Positions 1 through 8,340 of a DNA stretch of 48,590 nt are shown here, piece after piece. Position 1 is the first letter of the stretch. Every line of letters begins with the position of its first letter. Under the pieces are notes generated by a model. It was not told where the DNA came from and ran no database searches. It saw only the letters and a program-made list of their open reading frames with translations. The position numbers and the translations under genes were made by a program. Origin of the DNA: an uncultured Lachnospiraceae bacterium (GTDB lineage Bacteria > Bacillota > Clostridia > Lachnospirales > Lachnospiraceae); assembly GCA_902796355.1 (NCBI GenBank), contig CADBOU010000125.1:1-48590 (forward strand). The letters run 5' to 3'.

Positions 1-51
1 CGCTGATAGCATATAATCATTATGTAGTTTATAAATCAAAGGGACTCATTC

Positions 52-942
52 ATGAATCAGTTTAAGTACTCAATCTTAGTCTTTGCCGGTGCTGCCCTGT
101 GGGGTATTGAGGCACTGTTTATCAATCCGCTGTCAGACGGCGGTCTCTCACCCTTGCAGATCTCTTTTCTGGGTGCCTTTCTGGCCTGCATTGTTGTCGC
201 TTTGTGGACGCTGATCAAAGATCCTGCGTCATTTAAAGCGTCTCCGAAGGATCTGGCACTTTTGGCTCTCAATGCGCTGACTGTTGATGTCGCTTTCAAC
301 ACGCTGTATTACTCGACCATCATTCACAGTCAGGCATCTGTAGCTGCGATGCTCGCCTATACATCGCCGATCTTTGTCATGATTCTGGCGCGTATCATTT
401 TCAAAGAGCGCATGAACGGACGGAAATACCTGTGCCTGATCATGACTGTCATCGGATGCGCATTTGTCACAGGCTTTATTGGACAGGCGGCACCCATCCC
501 GCTTTATGCACTGATGACAGGCATCGGTGCGGGTGCCTCATACGGACTTTTTACAATTCTGACAAAATTCACGTCTCAGCGCTGCAGTGCGCTGACGGTC
601 CTCTTGTATACCCTTCTGTTCGGGACGCTGTTTCTCGCACCGCTTTGCCACCCGTACAGCATCTTGCAGACAATCCGAAGTGATCACACGCTGATTCCCT
701 ATGTCCTCTTGTTCGGACCGGTCTGCAACGCGCTTGCCAACGGGTTTTACACATGGGGTGTCTCCCGGATTACAGCAAATAAGGCGGCCATTCTGGCCGC
801 CTCAGAGCCCCTTGTCGGAGCTGTTGTCGGTATGACTGTCTACTCGGAAAGTCATGAACCGATCAAATTATTCGGTATTGTTCTGGTCCTTGGCGCCATC
901 ATCTTACAGGGGCTAGGGCCGGTGGAAGATAAATCCGTTTGA
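52..942 (+). CDS. EamA/DMT-superfamily permease
   Basis: This 296-residue protein is almost entirely hydrophobic, with about ten predicted membrane helices arranged as two EamA repeats. The family exports or imports small metabolites through the cytoplasmic membrane, and the substrate cannot be read from the sequence. The N-terminus starts with a helix containing an ALWGIEALF stretch, typical of EamA repeat 1, and a loop rich in glycine (TGIGAGASYGLF) opens the second repeat. The ATG has an AAGGGA-like ribosome site about 10 nt upstream, and a TATAAT hexamer lies at 12-17. The gene is a single plus-strand unit, and its last 30 bp overlap the end of the convergent PqqD-like gene. The length is normal for the family. 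Confidence 0.9.
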   Translation: MNQFKYSILVFAGAALWGIEALFINPLSDGGLSPLQISFLGAFLACIVVALWTLIKDPASFKASPKDLALLALNALTVDVAFNTLYYSTIIHSQASVAAMLAYTSPIFVMILARIIFKERMNGRKYLCLIMTVIGCAFVTGFIGQAAPIPLYALMTGIGAGASYGLFTILTKFTSQRCSALTVLLYTLLFGTLFLAPLCHPYSILQTIRSDHTLIPYVLLFGPVCNALANGFYTWGVSRITANKAAILAASEPLVGAVVGMTVYSESHEPIKLFGIVLVLGAIILQGLGPVEDKSV

Positions 943-1272
943 CTCCAGCGTCCTGAAAAATGTGACGACACGTTTAAGCATATCCTTTTTTTCATCCGGA
1001 AAAGCCTCTTCCATCACGCGGACCGCATCCCAGACGGTGTTCTTTCCGTCAATTGCCTCCCAGAGTGTGCTGCCGTACTCATCGAGGACAATGTGACTGA
1101 TGCGCGGCTTGCCAAATCCCTTCTGGGCGACAAATGAAAAGAATCCTTTGTGTTCCATATCCACGACAATCGTTCCGTCCTTTTTCTTTTCAAACGGACA
1201 GTCAAGATTGTGCACGTAGATTCGATCCATAAAATTGGCGGATACTTTATCCTCTCTTCTCTTGCCAAACAT
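913..1272 (-). CDS. PqqD-family small protein (RiPP recognition element-like fold)
   Basis: A 119-residue soluble protein with the PqqD-family pattern: an N-terminal strand region, a VLDEYGSTLWEAIDGKNTV core that matches the usual 'LN..g..iW.lldG..tv' motif (about residues 62-81), a helix, and a final FFRTLESNGFIF segment. PqqD proteins usually bind a precursor peptide and present it to a modifying enzyme, but many stand-alone members have no known partner. Here there is no precursor peptide or radical SAM enzyme nearby. The gene lies 21 nt downstream of the OPT transporter on the same strand and is probably co-transcribed with it. The family call is good; the role is unknown. Confidence 0.75.
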   Translation of the reverse strand: MFGKRREDKVSANFMDRIYVHNLDCPFEKKKDGTIVVDMEHKGFFSFVAQKGFGKPRISHIVLDEYGSTLWEAIDGKNTVWDAVRVMEEAFPDEKKDMLKRVVTFFRTLESNGFIFHRP

Positions 1273-1293
1273 ACTGTAAAAACTCCATTCTGA

Positions 1294-3183
1294 TCATTGA
1301 GCTTTTTTATTCTTTCTGACAGTAAAAACAATCAATGAGGCGACAAGCAGGATAAAAAAGATCATTCCGCCGGTATTGCCGAGAATACCTCCCACGTTGA
1401 TCACGTCACCAAGTGTTCTTCCGCCGACCGGAATAATGGCGAAAACAGCCAGGAGAATACCGACAATTCCCTCGCCGGCGATCAGCCCTGAACTGTACAG
1501 GGTACCCCTCTCAATTGTCTCCTTGCTCGCCTTGCGCTTTTCCAGATACCATTTGATCAGGCCGCCGATCCAAATCGGAACCGACAGATGAATCGGAAGG
1601 TAGAGTCCGATTGCAATCGGAAGAACCGAAAGGCCGAGCACACGGATCATGATGGCGACAGCGACACCGATCAGAACCAGCGCCCATGGGAGTGTGCCTC
1701 CCATGACACCCTCGACAACCAGCTTCATGAGCGTTGCCTGCGGAGCAGGAAGCTGCGCTGAGCCGTAGCCCCATGCGCTGTTGAGCAGATACATCACGCC
1801 GCCGATGGTAATGGCCGCAGCCACGCTGCCGATCACCTCGCCCATCTGCTGTTTGATCGGAGTTGCTCCGACGATATATCCGGTCTTAAGGTCCTGAGAC
1901 ATGTCGCCGGCCATTGCCGCCACGATACAGATAACTGTCCCAATGCAGATGGCCGATACCATTCCGCCGACACCTGTGTGTCCGGTTGCCTTAAGCAGCG
2001 CTGTTGAGATTAGCAGCGTTGCGATCGACATACCTGATACCGGATTGTTTGAGGCACCGATCAGCCCCACCATGCGGCTGGCAACCGTCGCAAAGAAAAA
2101 TCCGAAGATGACTATCAGCAGCGCTCCGAAAAGAGAGACAGGCACTGCCGGCACAATCCACATGATCAAAGCCAGCGCTGCAGCCATGATCACAACGAAT
2201 GAAAATGACAGATCGTGGTTCGTCCGGACTATTGTCTGTTCTTTGTGGCCAAAGCCTTTGATCGACTGTCTGAATGTCTTGACGATCGTCGGCATTGATT
2301 TGATCAGACTGATGATGCCGCCTGCCGCAACGGCCCCGGCACCGATATAGCGCAGATAACTGCTCCAGATCCCGAACGAATCGAGCGTGCTGATCGGATC
2401 AGATCCCGGGGCAAGCACACCGTCTGCACCAAAAAGAGAAATCAGAGGAATGATGACGAACCATCCGAGGATACCGCCGGCAAAAAGATAGCTTGAAATC
2501 TCAAGTCCGCAGATATACCCGACACCTGTCAGTGCCGGCAGCACATCCAGACCGAAGCCGGTCCGAAGAGCCGGTATCTCCCAGTGGATCTCAGAGGGGA
2601 ACAGGCACAGACCGTCTGCGATAAACTTATAGACAGAGGCAATCCCCAGACCTGAAAAAACAACCTTTGACTTATCGCCGCCCTCTTCTCCGGCCAGCAG
2701 CACCTCGGCGCAAGCTGTTCCTTCAGGAAATGGCAGCACGCCATGCTCTTCCACAATCAGCGCGGTACGCAGAGGCACCATAAAACAGACTCCGAGAAGG
2801 CTGCCCACCAGGGCAATCAGAGAGATCGTCAAAAATGAAGGTGCTTTGATTTCATCGCTCTCCTGTGCCCACATGAAGATTGCAGGCAGCGTAAAAATCG
2901 CTCCTGCAGCCAGCGACTCACCTGCTGATCCGATGGTTTGCACCATATTGTTTTCGAGGATGGAATCCCGCTTCATGATCTTGCGGATAATTCCCATTGA
3001 GATAACAGCTGCCGGTATCGACGCTGAAATCGTCATCCCGACACGCAGCCCCAGATAAGCATTTGCTGCGCCGAACACAATCGCCAGTATAATGCCCAGT
3101 GTCACAGATGTCACGGTAATTTCGGGCAGCACTTTGTCCGCAGGCACAAACGGCTTGAATGCCCCCTGCTTTTGATCCTCCAT
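1294..3183 (-). CDS. OPT-family oligopeptide/metal-chelate transporter
   Basis: A 629-residue polytopic membrane protein with roughly 14-16 hydrophobic segments, typical of bacterial OPT transporters that move small peptides or metal-siderophore-like complexes across the cytoplasmic membrane. Visible family signatures include LGLRVGMTISASIPAAV near residue 45 and NNMVQTIGSAGESLAAG near residue 80. I place the start at the ATG at 3183 because GAAGGGAG sits 8 nt upstream; an in-frame TTG at 3201 would lie upstream of that ribosome site. The PqqD-like gene follows after 21 nt. The 5' end faces the divergent membrane-protein gene at 3360, so the 176-bp gap must hold promoters for both. Confidence 0.92.
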   Translation of the reverse strand: MEDQKQGAFKPFVPADKVLPEITVTSVTLGIILAIVFGAANAYLGLRVGMTISASIPAAVISMGIIRKIMKRDSILENNMVQTIGSAGESLAAGAIFTLPAIFMWAQESDEIKAPSFLTISLIALVGSLLGVCFMVPLRTALIVEEHGVLPFPEGTACAEVLLAGEEGGDKSKVVFSGLGIASVYKFIADGLCLFPSEIHWEIPALRTGFGLDVLPALTGVGYICGLEISSYLFAGGILGWFVIIPLISLFGADGVLAPGSDPISTLDSFGIWSSYLRYIGAGAVAAGGIISLIKSMPTIVKTFRQSIKGFGHKEQTIVRTNHDLSFSFVVIMAAALALIMWIVPAVPVSLFGALLIVIFGFFFATVASRMVGLIGASNNPVSGMSIATLLISTALLKATGHTGVGGMVSAICIGTVICIVAAMAGDMSQDLKTGYIVGATPIKQQMGEVIGSVAAAITIGGVMYLLNSAWGYGSAQLPAPQATLMKLVVEGVMGGTLPWALVLIGVAVAIMIRVLGLSVLPIAIGLYLPIHLSVPIWIGGLIKWYLEKRKASKETIERGTLYSSGLIAGEGIVGILLAVFAIIPVGGRTLGDVINVGGILGNTGGMIFFILLVASLIVFTVRKNKKAQ

Positions 3184-3359
3184 TTTACGTTCTCCCTTCA
3201 AAAAACAGATTTAGTATTACCACTCTATATTTTCAGCACATAAAAGTCAAGGATAACTGTCTCCATTTCTCCCGATCAGCTGATATTTATCAACCTTTCA
3301 TCTCATTTCTGCTATACTATAGATACCATCAGACAAACAACAGAGAAAGGAGATCCGAT

Positions 3360-5225
3360 ATGGTCATCAACTCTGATAAATTTAAGGATGTTTTCGGCAA
3401 TGCATCTAACCGCGCCGGGGGCACAAATCCCTTTGGCGGAGGATGGCGCCGCGCTGCGGGAGGGTCATGGGGTGAAGCGGAACACGAACCGCGCTTTAAA
3501 AGACCTGCGGCCTCGCCGAAAAAGAGTATGATTTACATCATTGTCATCACGGTCATTGCAGCCGCTGTCATTTTCTACAACACCCTGCCGGCTGTCAACC
3601 TGATGAGCCAGGGATTCTGGAGTTACCTCTTCACCGTCTCGCTGATTTTCGCTGTGCTGCATACTATCCGTGCAGGGATGGTCGGAAGGAACGTCTTTTC
3701 GAAAAAGCCGGAGGAGGGACGCAGAAAACTTCATATAAAAGGGATACTAAAGCCGATCCCCATCACTGTCCTGCTCTTTATTCTGCCGGCCGTCATCTCT
3801 TTTTTCGGCAGCTCTAAGATCTTTCACGCCAAAGCGTACAGCAGGATTCTGGCGGTTGAAGAAGGAACCGTTGACAATATTCCAACCGTGGAAGGTACTG
3901 ACTCTATCGCCTTGATGGACACGGCTTCAGCGGAAAAACTCGGCGACCGTGAAATCGGCTCCCTTTCCAACGTCATCAGCCAGTACAATGTGAGCGAATA
4001 CACACAGATCAACTATCAGGAAGCACCGATCAAAACAGCGCCGTTAGCCTATGCCGGGTTTATCAAATGGTTTAAAAACAGGAGCAACGGCATCCCTGGA
4101 TATGTCAATGTCAATCCGGTCTCGATGACCGCAGATTATATCCCGATTGAAAAAGGTATGAAATATGTGCCCTCCGCTTATTTCAACAAAAATGTAACAC
4201 GCCATATCCGCTTCCATTATCCGACTGCCATGTTTGACAATCTTCACTTTGAAATCGATGAAGAAGGTAATCCATGGTATGTCGCGTCCGTATACACACA
4301 CAAAATCGGTCTTTTTGGCGGCAAGCAGGTCAAGGGCATCATCCTGTGCGATCCTGTCAGCGGTGACACGGCCTACCACAGTGTCAAAGATATCCCGACC
4401 TGGGTGGACGACGCCTTCTCCGGCAATCTGATCTGTGAACAGTACAACAATTACGGGCGTCTTTCCGGCGGGTATATCAACTCTGTCTTCGGGCAGACAG
4501 GCTGCCGCAAAGTCACCGAATACAGTGCTGACGATGACGGTGCCTACTCTGATTTCGGATACATTGCCAAAGACGGTGATATCTGGATCTATACTGGTGT
4601 CACTTCTGTCAACTCCGACAGCTCCAACATTGGCTTTATCCTGTCCAATGAGCGCACCGAAAAGACATACTTCATCACCTGTGCCGGAGCCGATGAGTTC
4701 TCCGCGATGGCATCAGCGGAAGGCGAAGTGCAGGAGAAAGGCTATAAAGCCTCCTTCCCGTCACTGATCCTGATGAATGAAAAGCCGACGTATATCATGG
4801 TTCTCAAGGATAACAGCGGACTGGTCAAAATGTACGCCGCTGTCGATGTCGAGCAGTACAATAAAGTTGCGACTGCCTACACGCAGGATGAATGCCTGGA
4901 AAAATATGAGGCGCTCATGAAGGGGGCCATCACCCAGGAACAGGCCACGGCTGAGACAGGCAGCGAACCTGCAAATGCTGAAACTTCCTCGGATTCAGGC
5001 AGCAAGACGGAGGAAAAAGCTGATACTGCAGATTATCAGGAACAGACAATCACCGTCAAAAAAATGCAAACCATCGATGTCAACGGCAATACCTGGATCT
5101 ATGTGGTGGACGGAGAGGATCACATTTACCGGGCACCGTATACCGATGTCATTGATATGATGCTGGTTGAGCCGGGCGATGAGATCACGATCAAGACTGA
5201 CGGCGACAGATTTGTCCTACCCTAG
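3360..5225 (+). CDS. Membrane protein of unknown function with large extracytoplasmic domain
   Basis: A 621-residue protein. The first 60 residues are Gly/Arg/Pro-rich (NPFGGGWRRAAGGSWGEA), followed by three hydrophobic segments near residues 58-80, 85-105 and 130-150, then about 400 mostly polar residues that should lie outside the membrane. A Glu/Thr/Ala-rich linker (about 520-555) leads to a final beta-rich module of about 60 residues (IDVNGNTWIYVVDGEDHIYR) that could be OB- or SH3-like. I recall similar proteins as conserved hypotheticals in Lachnospiraceae, but no function is known to me. The ATG at 3360 has an ideal AAAGGAG site, and TATACT at 3313-3318 is a possible -10. It is a single gene closed by a strong terminator. 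Confidence 0.8.
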   Translation: MVINSDKFKDVFGNASNRAGGTNPFGGGWRRAAGGSWGEAEHEPRFKRPAASPKKSMIYIIVITVIAAAVIFYNTLPAVNLMSQGFWSYLFTVSLIFAVLHTIRAGMVGRNVFSKKPEEGRRKLHIKGILKPIPITVLLFILPAVISFFGSSKIFHAKAYSRILAVEEGTVDNIPTVEGTDSIALMDTASAEKLGDREIGSLSNVISQYNVSEYTQINYQEAPIKTAPLAYAGFIKWFKNRSNGIPGYVNVNPVSMTADYIPIEKGMKYVPSAYFNKNVTRHIRFHYPTAMFDNLHFEIDEEGNPWYVASVYTHKIGLFGGKQVKGIILCDPVSGDTAYHSVKDIPTWVDDAFSGNLICEQYNNYGRLSGGYINSVFGQTGCRKVTEYSADDDGAYSDFGYIAKDGDIWIYTGVTSVNSDSSNIGFILSNERTEKTYFITCAGADEFSAMASAEGEVQEKGYKASFPSLILMNEKPTYIMVLKDNSGLVKMYAAVDVEQYNKVATAYTQDECLEKYEALMKGAITQEQATAETGSEPANAETSSDSGSKTEEKADTADYQEQTITVKKMQTIDVNGNTWIYVVDGEDHIYRAPYTDVIDMMLVEPGDEITIKTDGDRFVLP

Positions 5226-5247
5226 GGCCAATCATCAGAATAGGCAT

Positions 5248-5280
5248 AAAAAGGGAACCGCTGTATACGGTTCCCTTTTT
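5248..5280. terminator. Bidirectional rho-independent terminator
   Basis: Stem of 13 bp (AAAAAGGGAACCG at 5248-5260 against CGGTTCCCTTTTT at 5268-5280) with a 7-nt loop. It has T-rich flanks on both strands, so it can end both the plus-strand membrane-protein gene (stop 5225) and the minus-strand transposase-fragment operon (stop 5301). Confidence 0.9.
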
Positions 5281-5300
5281 TAATGTTATATCATACATGC

Positions 5301-5765
5301 TTATGCTTTGCGGCTGCGCGTTTTAACGAGGGCTGCATCTGTCAGCTCCTTCGTGCGTATACTATAGCCTGCTTCCTTAAGCCGGTGGTCGATATCGGCC
5401 AGAAACTGCTCCTCGATGCCGTGCTTTTTAAGCAGCCGGTGAAAGCGGCGCAGTGTCGCAGCGGAAGGGACCTGCTCGTTCAGAAAATCAATATGCATAA
5501 ACCCCCGCATTGCATAGCTGTCATAGATGGCGTCCTCAAGCCCAGCCTCTGAGAGTGAAAACCAACGCTTGAGCAAAAGCATGCGCAGCATCGTCTCAAT
5601 GCCTCTCGGCGGCCGCCCTCTTCTTCCGGCTGCATAATGCGGTCTGATCACGTCCACCCAGTGTTCCCAGAGGACGAGCTCATCCATGATACCAAGGAAT
5701 TCTTCTCTCTTTGTTTTTCTCTTGCGGTGGGAATACTCTACATCGGCAAATGTCTGTTGATTCAT
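5301..5765 (-). CDS. IS5-family transposase N-terminal domain only (truncated or domesticated)
   Basis: A 154-residue protein that matches the N-terminal DUF772-type DNA-binding part of IS5-family transposases: an early KRKTKREEFL segment, a central RRGRPPRGIETMLRMLLLKR motif (about residues 46-65) and a helix with ATLRRFHRLLKKHGIEEQ. The frame stops right after TDAALVKT, where a full transposase would present its first catalytic Asp; the rest of the DDE domain is absent and no continuation is present downstream, where a terminator follows. The ATG at 5765 has GAGGGCGAGGAG just upstream and begins 13 nt after the flavoprotein gene, so it is probably translated from that operon. I see no terminal inverted repeats. 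It may be an IS remnant or a retained DNA-binding protein. Confidence 0.75.
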   Translation of the reverse strand: MNQQTFADVEYSHRKRKTKREEFLGIMDELVLWEHWVDVIRPHYAAGRRGRPPRGIETMLRMLLLKRWFSLSEAGLEDAIYDSYAMRGFMHIDFLNEQVPSAATLRRFHRLLKKHGIEEQFLADIDHRLKEAGYSIRTKELTDAALVKTRSRKA

Positions 5766-5778
5766 CTCCTCGCCCTCG

Positions 5779-6249
5779 CTACGATTCGTTGACAAGCTTT
5801 CCTGTCATGTGATCAATGGTCAGTTCCAGCATCTGTACATGGGATGCTTCGCGGCGGATCTCATCCTCCACATAATCCGTCGTTGGCGCATATTTAAGGC
5901 CCAGCGCCCGAACGGTCCTGACTGTCTCATCGGGGTCTTCGATGAAACGAATATGCCCGAATATGACTACGCTGGTAATATTCAATGCCCACTCACCGGG
6001 CTTTTTATATCCTTCATTATAAACGCAGAAAGATACTCGCTGGTCGGCTTTAAGGGCATCAATCTTGTGCCCTTCCCTGGCACAATGAAAATAGATCTTC
6101 CCATCCAGATACACATAATTCATGGGAAATGCATAAGGATAGCCATCCTCTCCGTGCACAGCCAGCACACCGCGCGGTTGTTCTTTGAGGATGCGGATGC
6201 ACTCCTGTTCACTTTGCTGCTGTTTAAACCGTCTCATTTTCCGAAACAT
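5779..6249 (-). CDS. Pyridoxamine 5'-phosphate oxidase-family flavoprotein (NimA-like)
   Basis: A 156-residue FMN-binding split-barrel protein of the pyridoxamine-oxidase-like group that includes nitroimidazole reductases (Nim). Family marks are the N-terminal MFRKMRRFKQQ start, RGVLAVHGEDGYPYAFPMNY strand pair, the FHCAREGHKIDAL motif near residues 67-79, and RVSFCVYNE. These proteins reduce small substrates with flavin; which substrate is not clear, and resistance to nitroimidazoles should not be assumed. I chose the ATG at 6249, with GAGGG 8 nt upstream; an ATG at 6264 or a GTG at 6270 would add 5 or 7 residues. The truncated transposase gene follows after 13 nt. Confidence 0.82.
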   Translation of the reverse strand: MFRKMRRFKQQQSEQECIRILKEQPRGVLAVHGEDGYPYAFPMNYVYLDGKIYFHCAREGHKIDALKADQRVSFCVYNEGYKKPGEWALNITSVVIFGHIRFIEDPDETVRTVRALGLKYAPTTDYVEDEIRREASHVQMLELTIDHMTGKLVNES

Positions 6250-6288
6250 GATCTGTGCCCTCATTGCCACTCTTTACAGTTCATCTGT

Positions 6289-6294
6289 ATTATA
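6289..6294 (-). promoter_or_regulatory. Extended -10 element of the flavoprotein operon
   Basis: Read on the minus strand, TGATATAAT forms an extended -10 box about 40 nt upstream of the flavoprotein start. I see no good -35 box, which fits an extended -10 promoter. Confidence 0.5.
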
Positions 6295-6359
6295 TCATAG
6301 CTTGGTCTTCTTAAGGTTCCTATCCGGCAAGAAAAAGGCATTGTAAAGCAGTTTTTTCA

Positions 6360-6388
6360 TTGAGCAACAGGCATAAATGTGTTAAAAT
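6360..6388 (+). promoter_or_regulatory. Sigma-A promoter of typA
   Basis: TTGAGC (6360-6365) and TAAAAT (6383-6388) are separated by 17 bp and lie 43 bp upstream of the typA start codon. Confidence 0.65.
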
Positions 6389-6431
6389 AGTGCAGTTCTA
6401 TGAAAATCGATTCGAAAAGGATACCAATCAT

Positions 6432-8258
6432 ATGATTCAAAAGAGAGAAGACATTCGTAATGTTGCCATTATCGCACACGTTGATCACGGTAAAACCACC
6501 CTGGTTGACGATCTGCTCAAACAGAGCGGCATCTTCCGCGAAAACCAGCAGATCACCGAACGTGTCATGGACTCCAACGCCATTGAGCGCGAACGCGGTA
6601 TCACCATTCTGTCGAAGAATACCGCTGTCCATTACAAGGGCATCAAAATCAATATCGTGGACACACCCGGCCATGCTGATTTCGGCGGCGAAGTGGAGCG
6701 TGTTTTGAAAATGGTCAACGGCGTCATCCTGGTGGTGGACGCCTTTGAAGGTGTCATGCCGCAGACCAAATTTGTGCTGAGAAAAGCGCTTGCGCTTGAC
6801 CTGGCTGTGGTTGTGTGCATCAACAAGATTGACCGGCCTCAGGCGCGTCCCCTTGAAGTGGTAGATGAAGTTTTAGAACTTCTTCTTGATCTGGGCGCCA
6901 GCGATGAGCAGCTCGACTGCCCGTTTGTCTTTGCCTCTGCCAAAAACGGCACGGCAGTTCTCGACTTTCTTGATGAGCCCAAGGATATGAAGCCGCTCTT
7001 CGATAAGATTGTTGAATGGATTCCTGCGCCGGAAGGCGATCCTGACGCGCCGACACAGGCACTGATCTCCACGATCGACTACAATGAATACGTCGGCCGT
7101 ATCGGCGTTGGAAAGGTTGACAACGGAAGTGTGCAGATCGGCCAGGAGCTGGTCATCTGCAATTACCATGATCCTGAGAAGATGCAGAAGGTCAAGATCA
7201 CCAACCTTTTTGAATTTGAGGGCTTAAAGAAGATTGAAGTCGAGCGGGCAGATGTCGGCGCCATCGTCGCAATCTCCGGTGTGACAGGGATCTCGATCGG
7301 TGATACCCTCTGCTCTCCCGATCATCCGGAGCCCATCGAATTCCAGAAAATTTCCGAACCGACCATCGCCATGCAGTTTATGGTTAACGACAGTCCGTTC
7401 GCCGGCCAGGAGGGTAAATATGTCACCTCCCGCCATATCCGCGACAGACTGTTTCGTGAGCTCAACACGGACGTCTCTCTGCGTGTTGAAGATATGGGCA
7501 ATGACAATTCATACAAAGTCTCCGGCCGCGGGGAGCTTCATTTATCTGTATTAATTGAGAACATGCGCCGTGAGGGCTATGAATTCGCTGTCAGCAAGGC
7601 AGAGGTTCTCTACCGCACAGATGAGAACGGCAAGAAACTGGAGCCGATGGAGACTGCCTATGTCGACGTCCCCAACGACTGTACCGGTGTTGTGATTGAA
7701 AAGCTCTCCAAGCGTAAAGGGCTTCTTCAAAACATGACCGCCATCGGTGAGTCTTCCACGCGTCTCGAGTTTTTGATCCCATCGCGCGGACTGATCGGAT
7801 ACCGCGGCGAGTTCCTGACCGATACCCGCGGCGAGGGCATCATCAACACCTCCTTTGAGGGATATGAACCGTATAAAGGCGATATGGACTATCGCTCTCG
7901 CGGGTCACTTGTCTCCTTTGTCAACGGCGAGTCCGTAACCTATGGACTCTTTAATGCCCAGGACCGCGGAGATTTGTTTATCGGACCGGGCGAGAAAGTC
8001 TATGAGGGCATGGTCATCGGTGAAAACGCCAAATATGAGGATATCGAGCTGAACGTATGCAAGACTAAACATCTGACAAACACACGTTCCTCCAGTGCTG
8101 ATGAGGCGCTGCGCTTAACGCCGCCTGTGCGCCTGTCTCTGGAAGAGTCGCTTGATTTTCTGGAAACGGATGAGCTCCTGGAGGTAACGCCCGAATCACT
8201 GCGCATCCGCAAAAAGATTCTCGACACGAAACTGCGGAAAAAGGCGATGCGCTCATAA
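6432..8258 (+). CDS. typA: Translational GTPase TypA/BipA
   Basis: A 608-residue ribosome-associated GTPase of the EF-G/LepA class, needed for efficient 50S assembly and growth under stress such as cold. All GTP-binding motifs are visible: [10 protein letters not shown] (P-loop, about residues 15-24), switch [22 protein letters not shown] (G3) and NKIDRP (G4). They are followed by EF-Tu-like beta-barrel, EF-G domain III/V-like parts and the BipA-specific C-terminus ([20 protein letters not shown]). The ATG at 6432 is chosen because AAAAGGA sits 11 nt upstream and the family normally begins a few residues before the P-loop; the length matches the usual 605-615. It is a single gene with its own promoter and terminator. 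Confidence 0.97.
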   Translation: MIQKREDIRNVAIIAHVDHGKTTLVDDLLKQSGIFRENQQITERVMDSNAIERERGITILSKNTAVHYKGIKINIVDTPGHADFGGEVERVLKMVNGVILVVDAFEGVMPQTKFVLRKALALDLAVVVCINKIDRPQARPLEVVDEVLELLLDLGASDEQLDCPFVFASAKNGTAVLDFLDEPKDMKPLFDKIVEWIPAPEGDPDAPTQALISTIDYNEYVGRIGVGKVDNGSVQIGQELVICNYHDPEKMQKVKITNLFEFEGLKKIEVERADVGAIVAISGVTGISIGDTLCSPDHPEPIEFQKISEPTIAMQFMVNDSPFAGQEGKYVTSRHIRDRLFRELNTDVSLRVEDMGNDNSYKVSGRGELHLSVLIENMRREGYEFAVSKAEVLYRTDENGKKLEPMETAYVDVPNDCTGVVIEKLSKRKGLLQNMTAIGESSTRLEFLIPSRGLIGYRGEFLTDTRGEGIINTSFEGYEPYKGDMDYRSRGSLVSFVNGESVTYGLFNAQDRGDLFIGPGEKVYEGMVIGENAKYEDIELNVCKTKHLTNTRSSSADEALRLTPPVRLSLEESLDFLETDELLEVTPESLRIRKKILDTKLRKKAMRS

Positions 8259-8281
8259 ACGATTCAAAAAATCAAGGCACA

Positions 8282-8315
8282 AAAAAGACAAGCTGTTTTT
8301 ACAGCTTGTCTTTTT
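8282..8315 (+). terminator. Terminator after typA
   Basis: Near-perfect stem AAAAAGACAAGCTGT / ACAGCTTGTCTTTTT with a TTTT loop, 23 nt after the typA stop. Its T-rich flanks would allow it to work from the penicillin-binding-protein side as well. Confidence 0.9.
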
Positions 8316-8340
8316 AAATACACGATCAGTCTCTGAGGCT

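Noticed and set aside
3184-3201. Upstream TTG start for the OPT transporter
   Set aside because: The ribosome site lies between the TTG and the ATG at 3183, which shows that the ATG is used.
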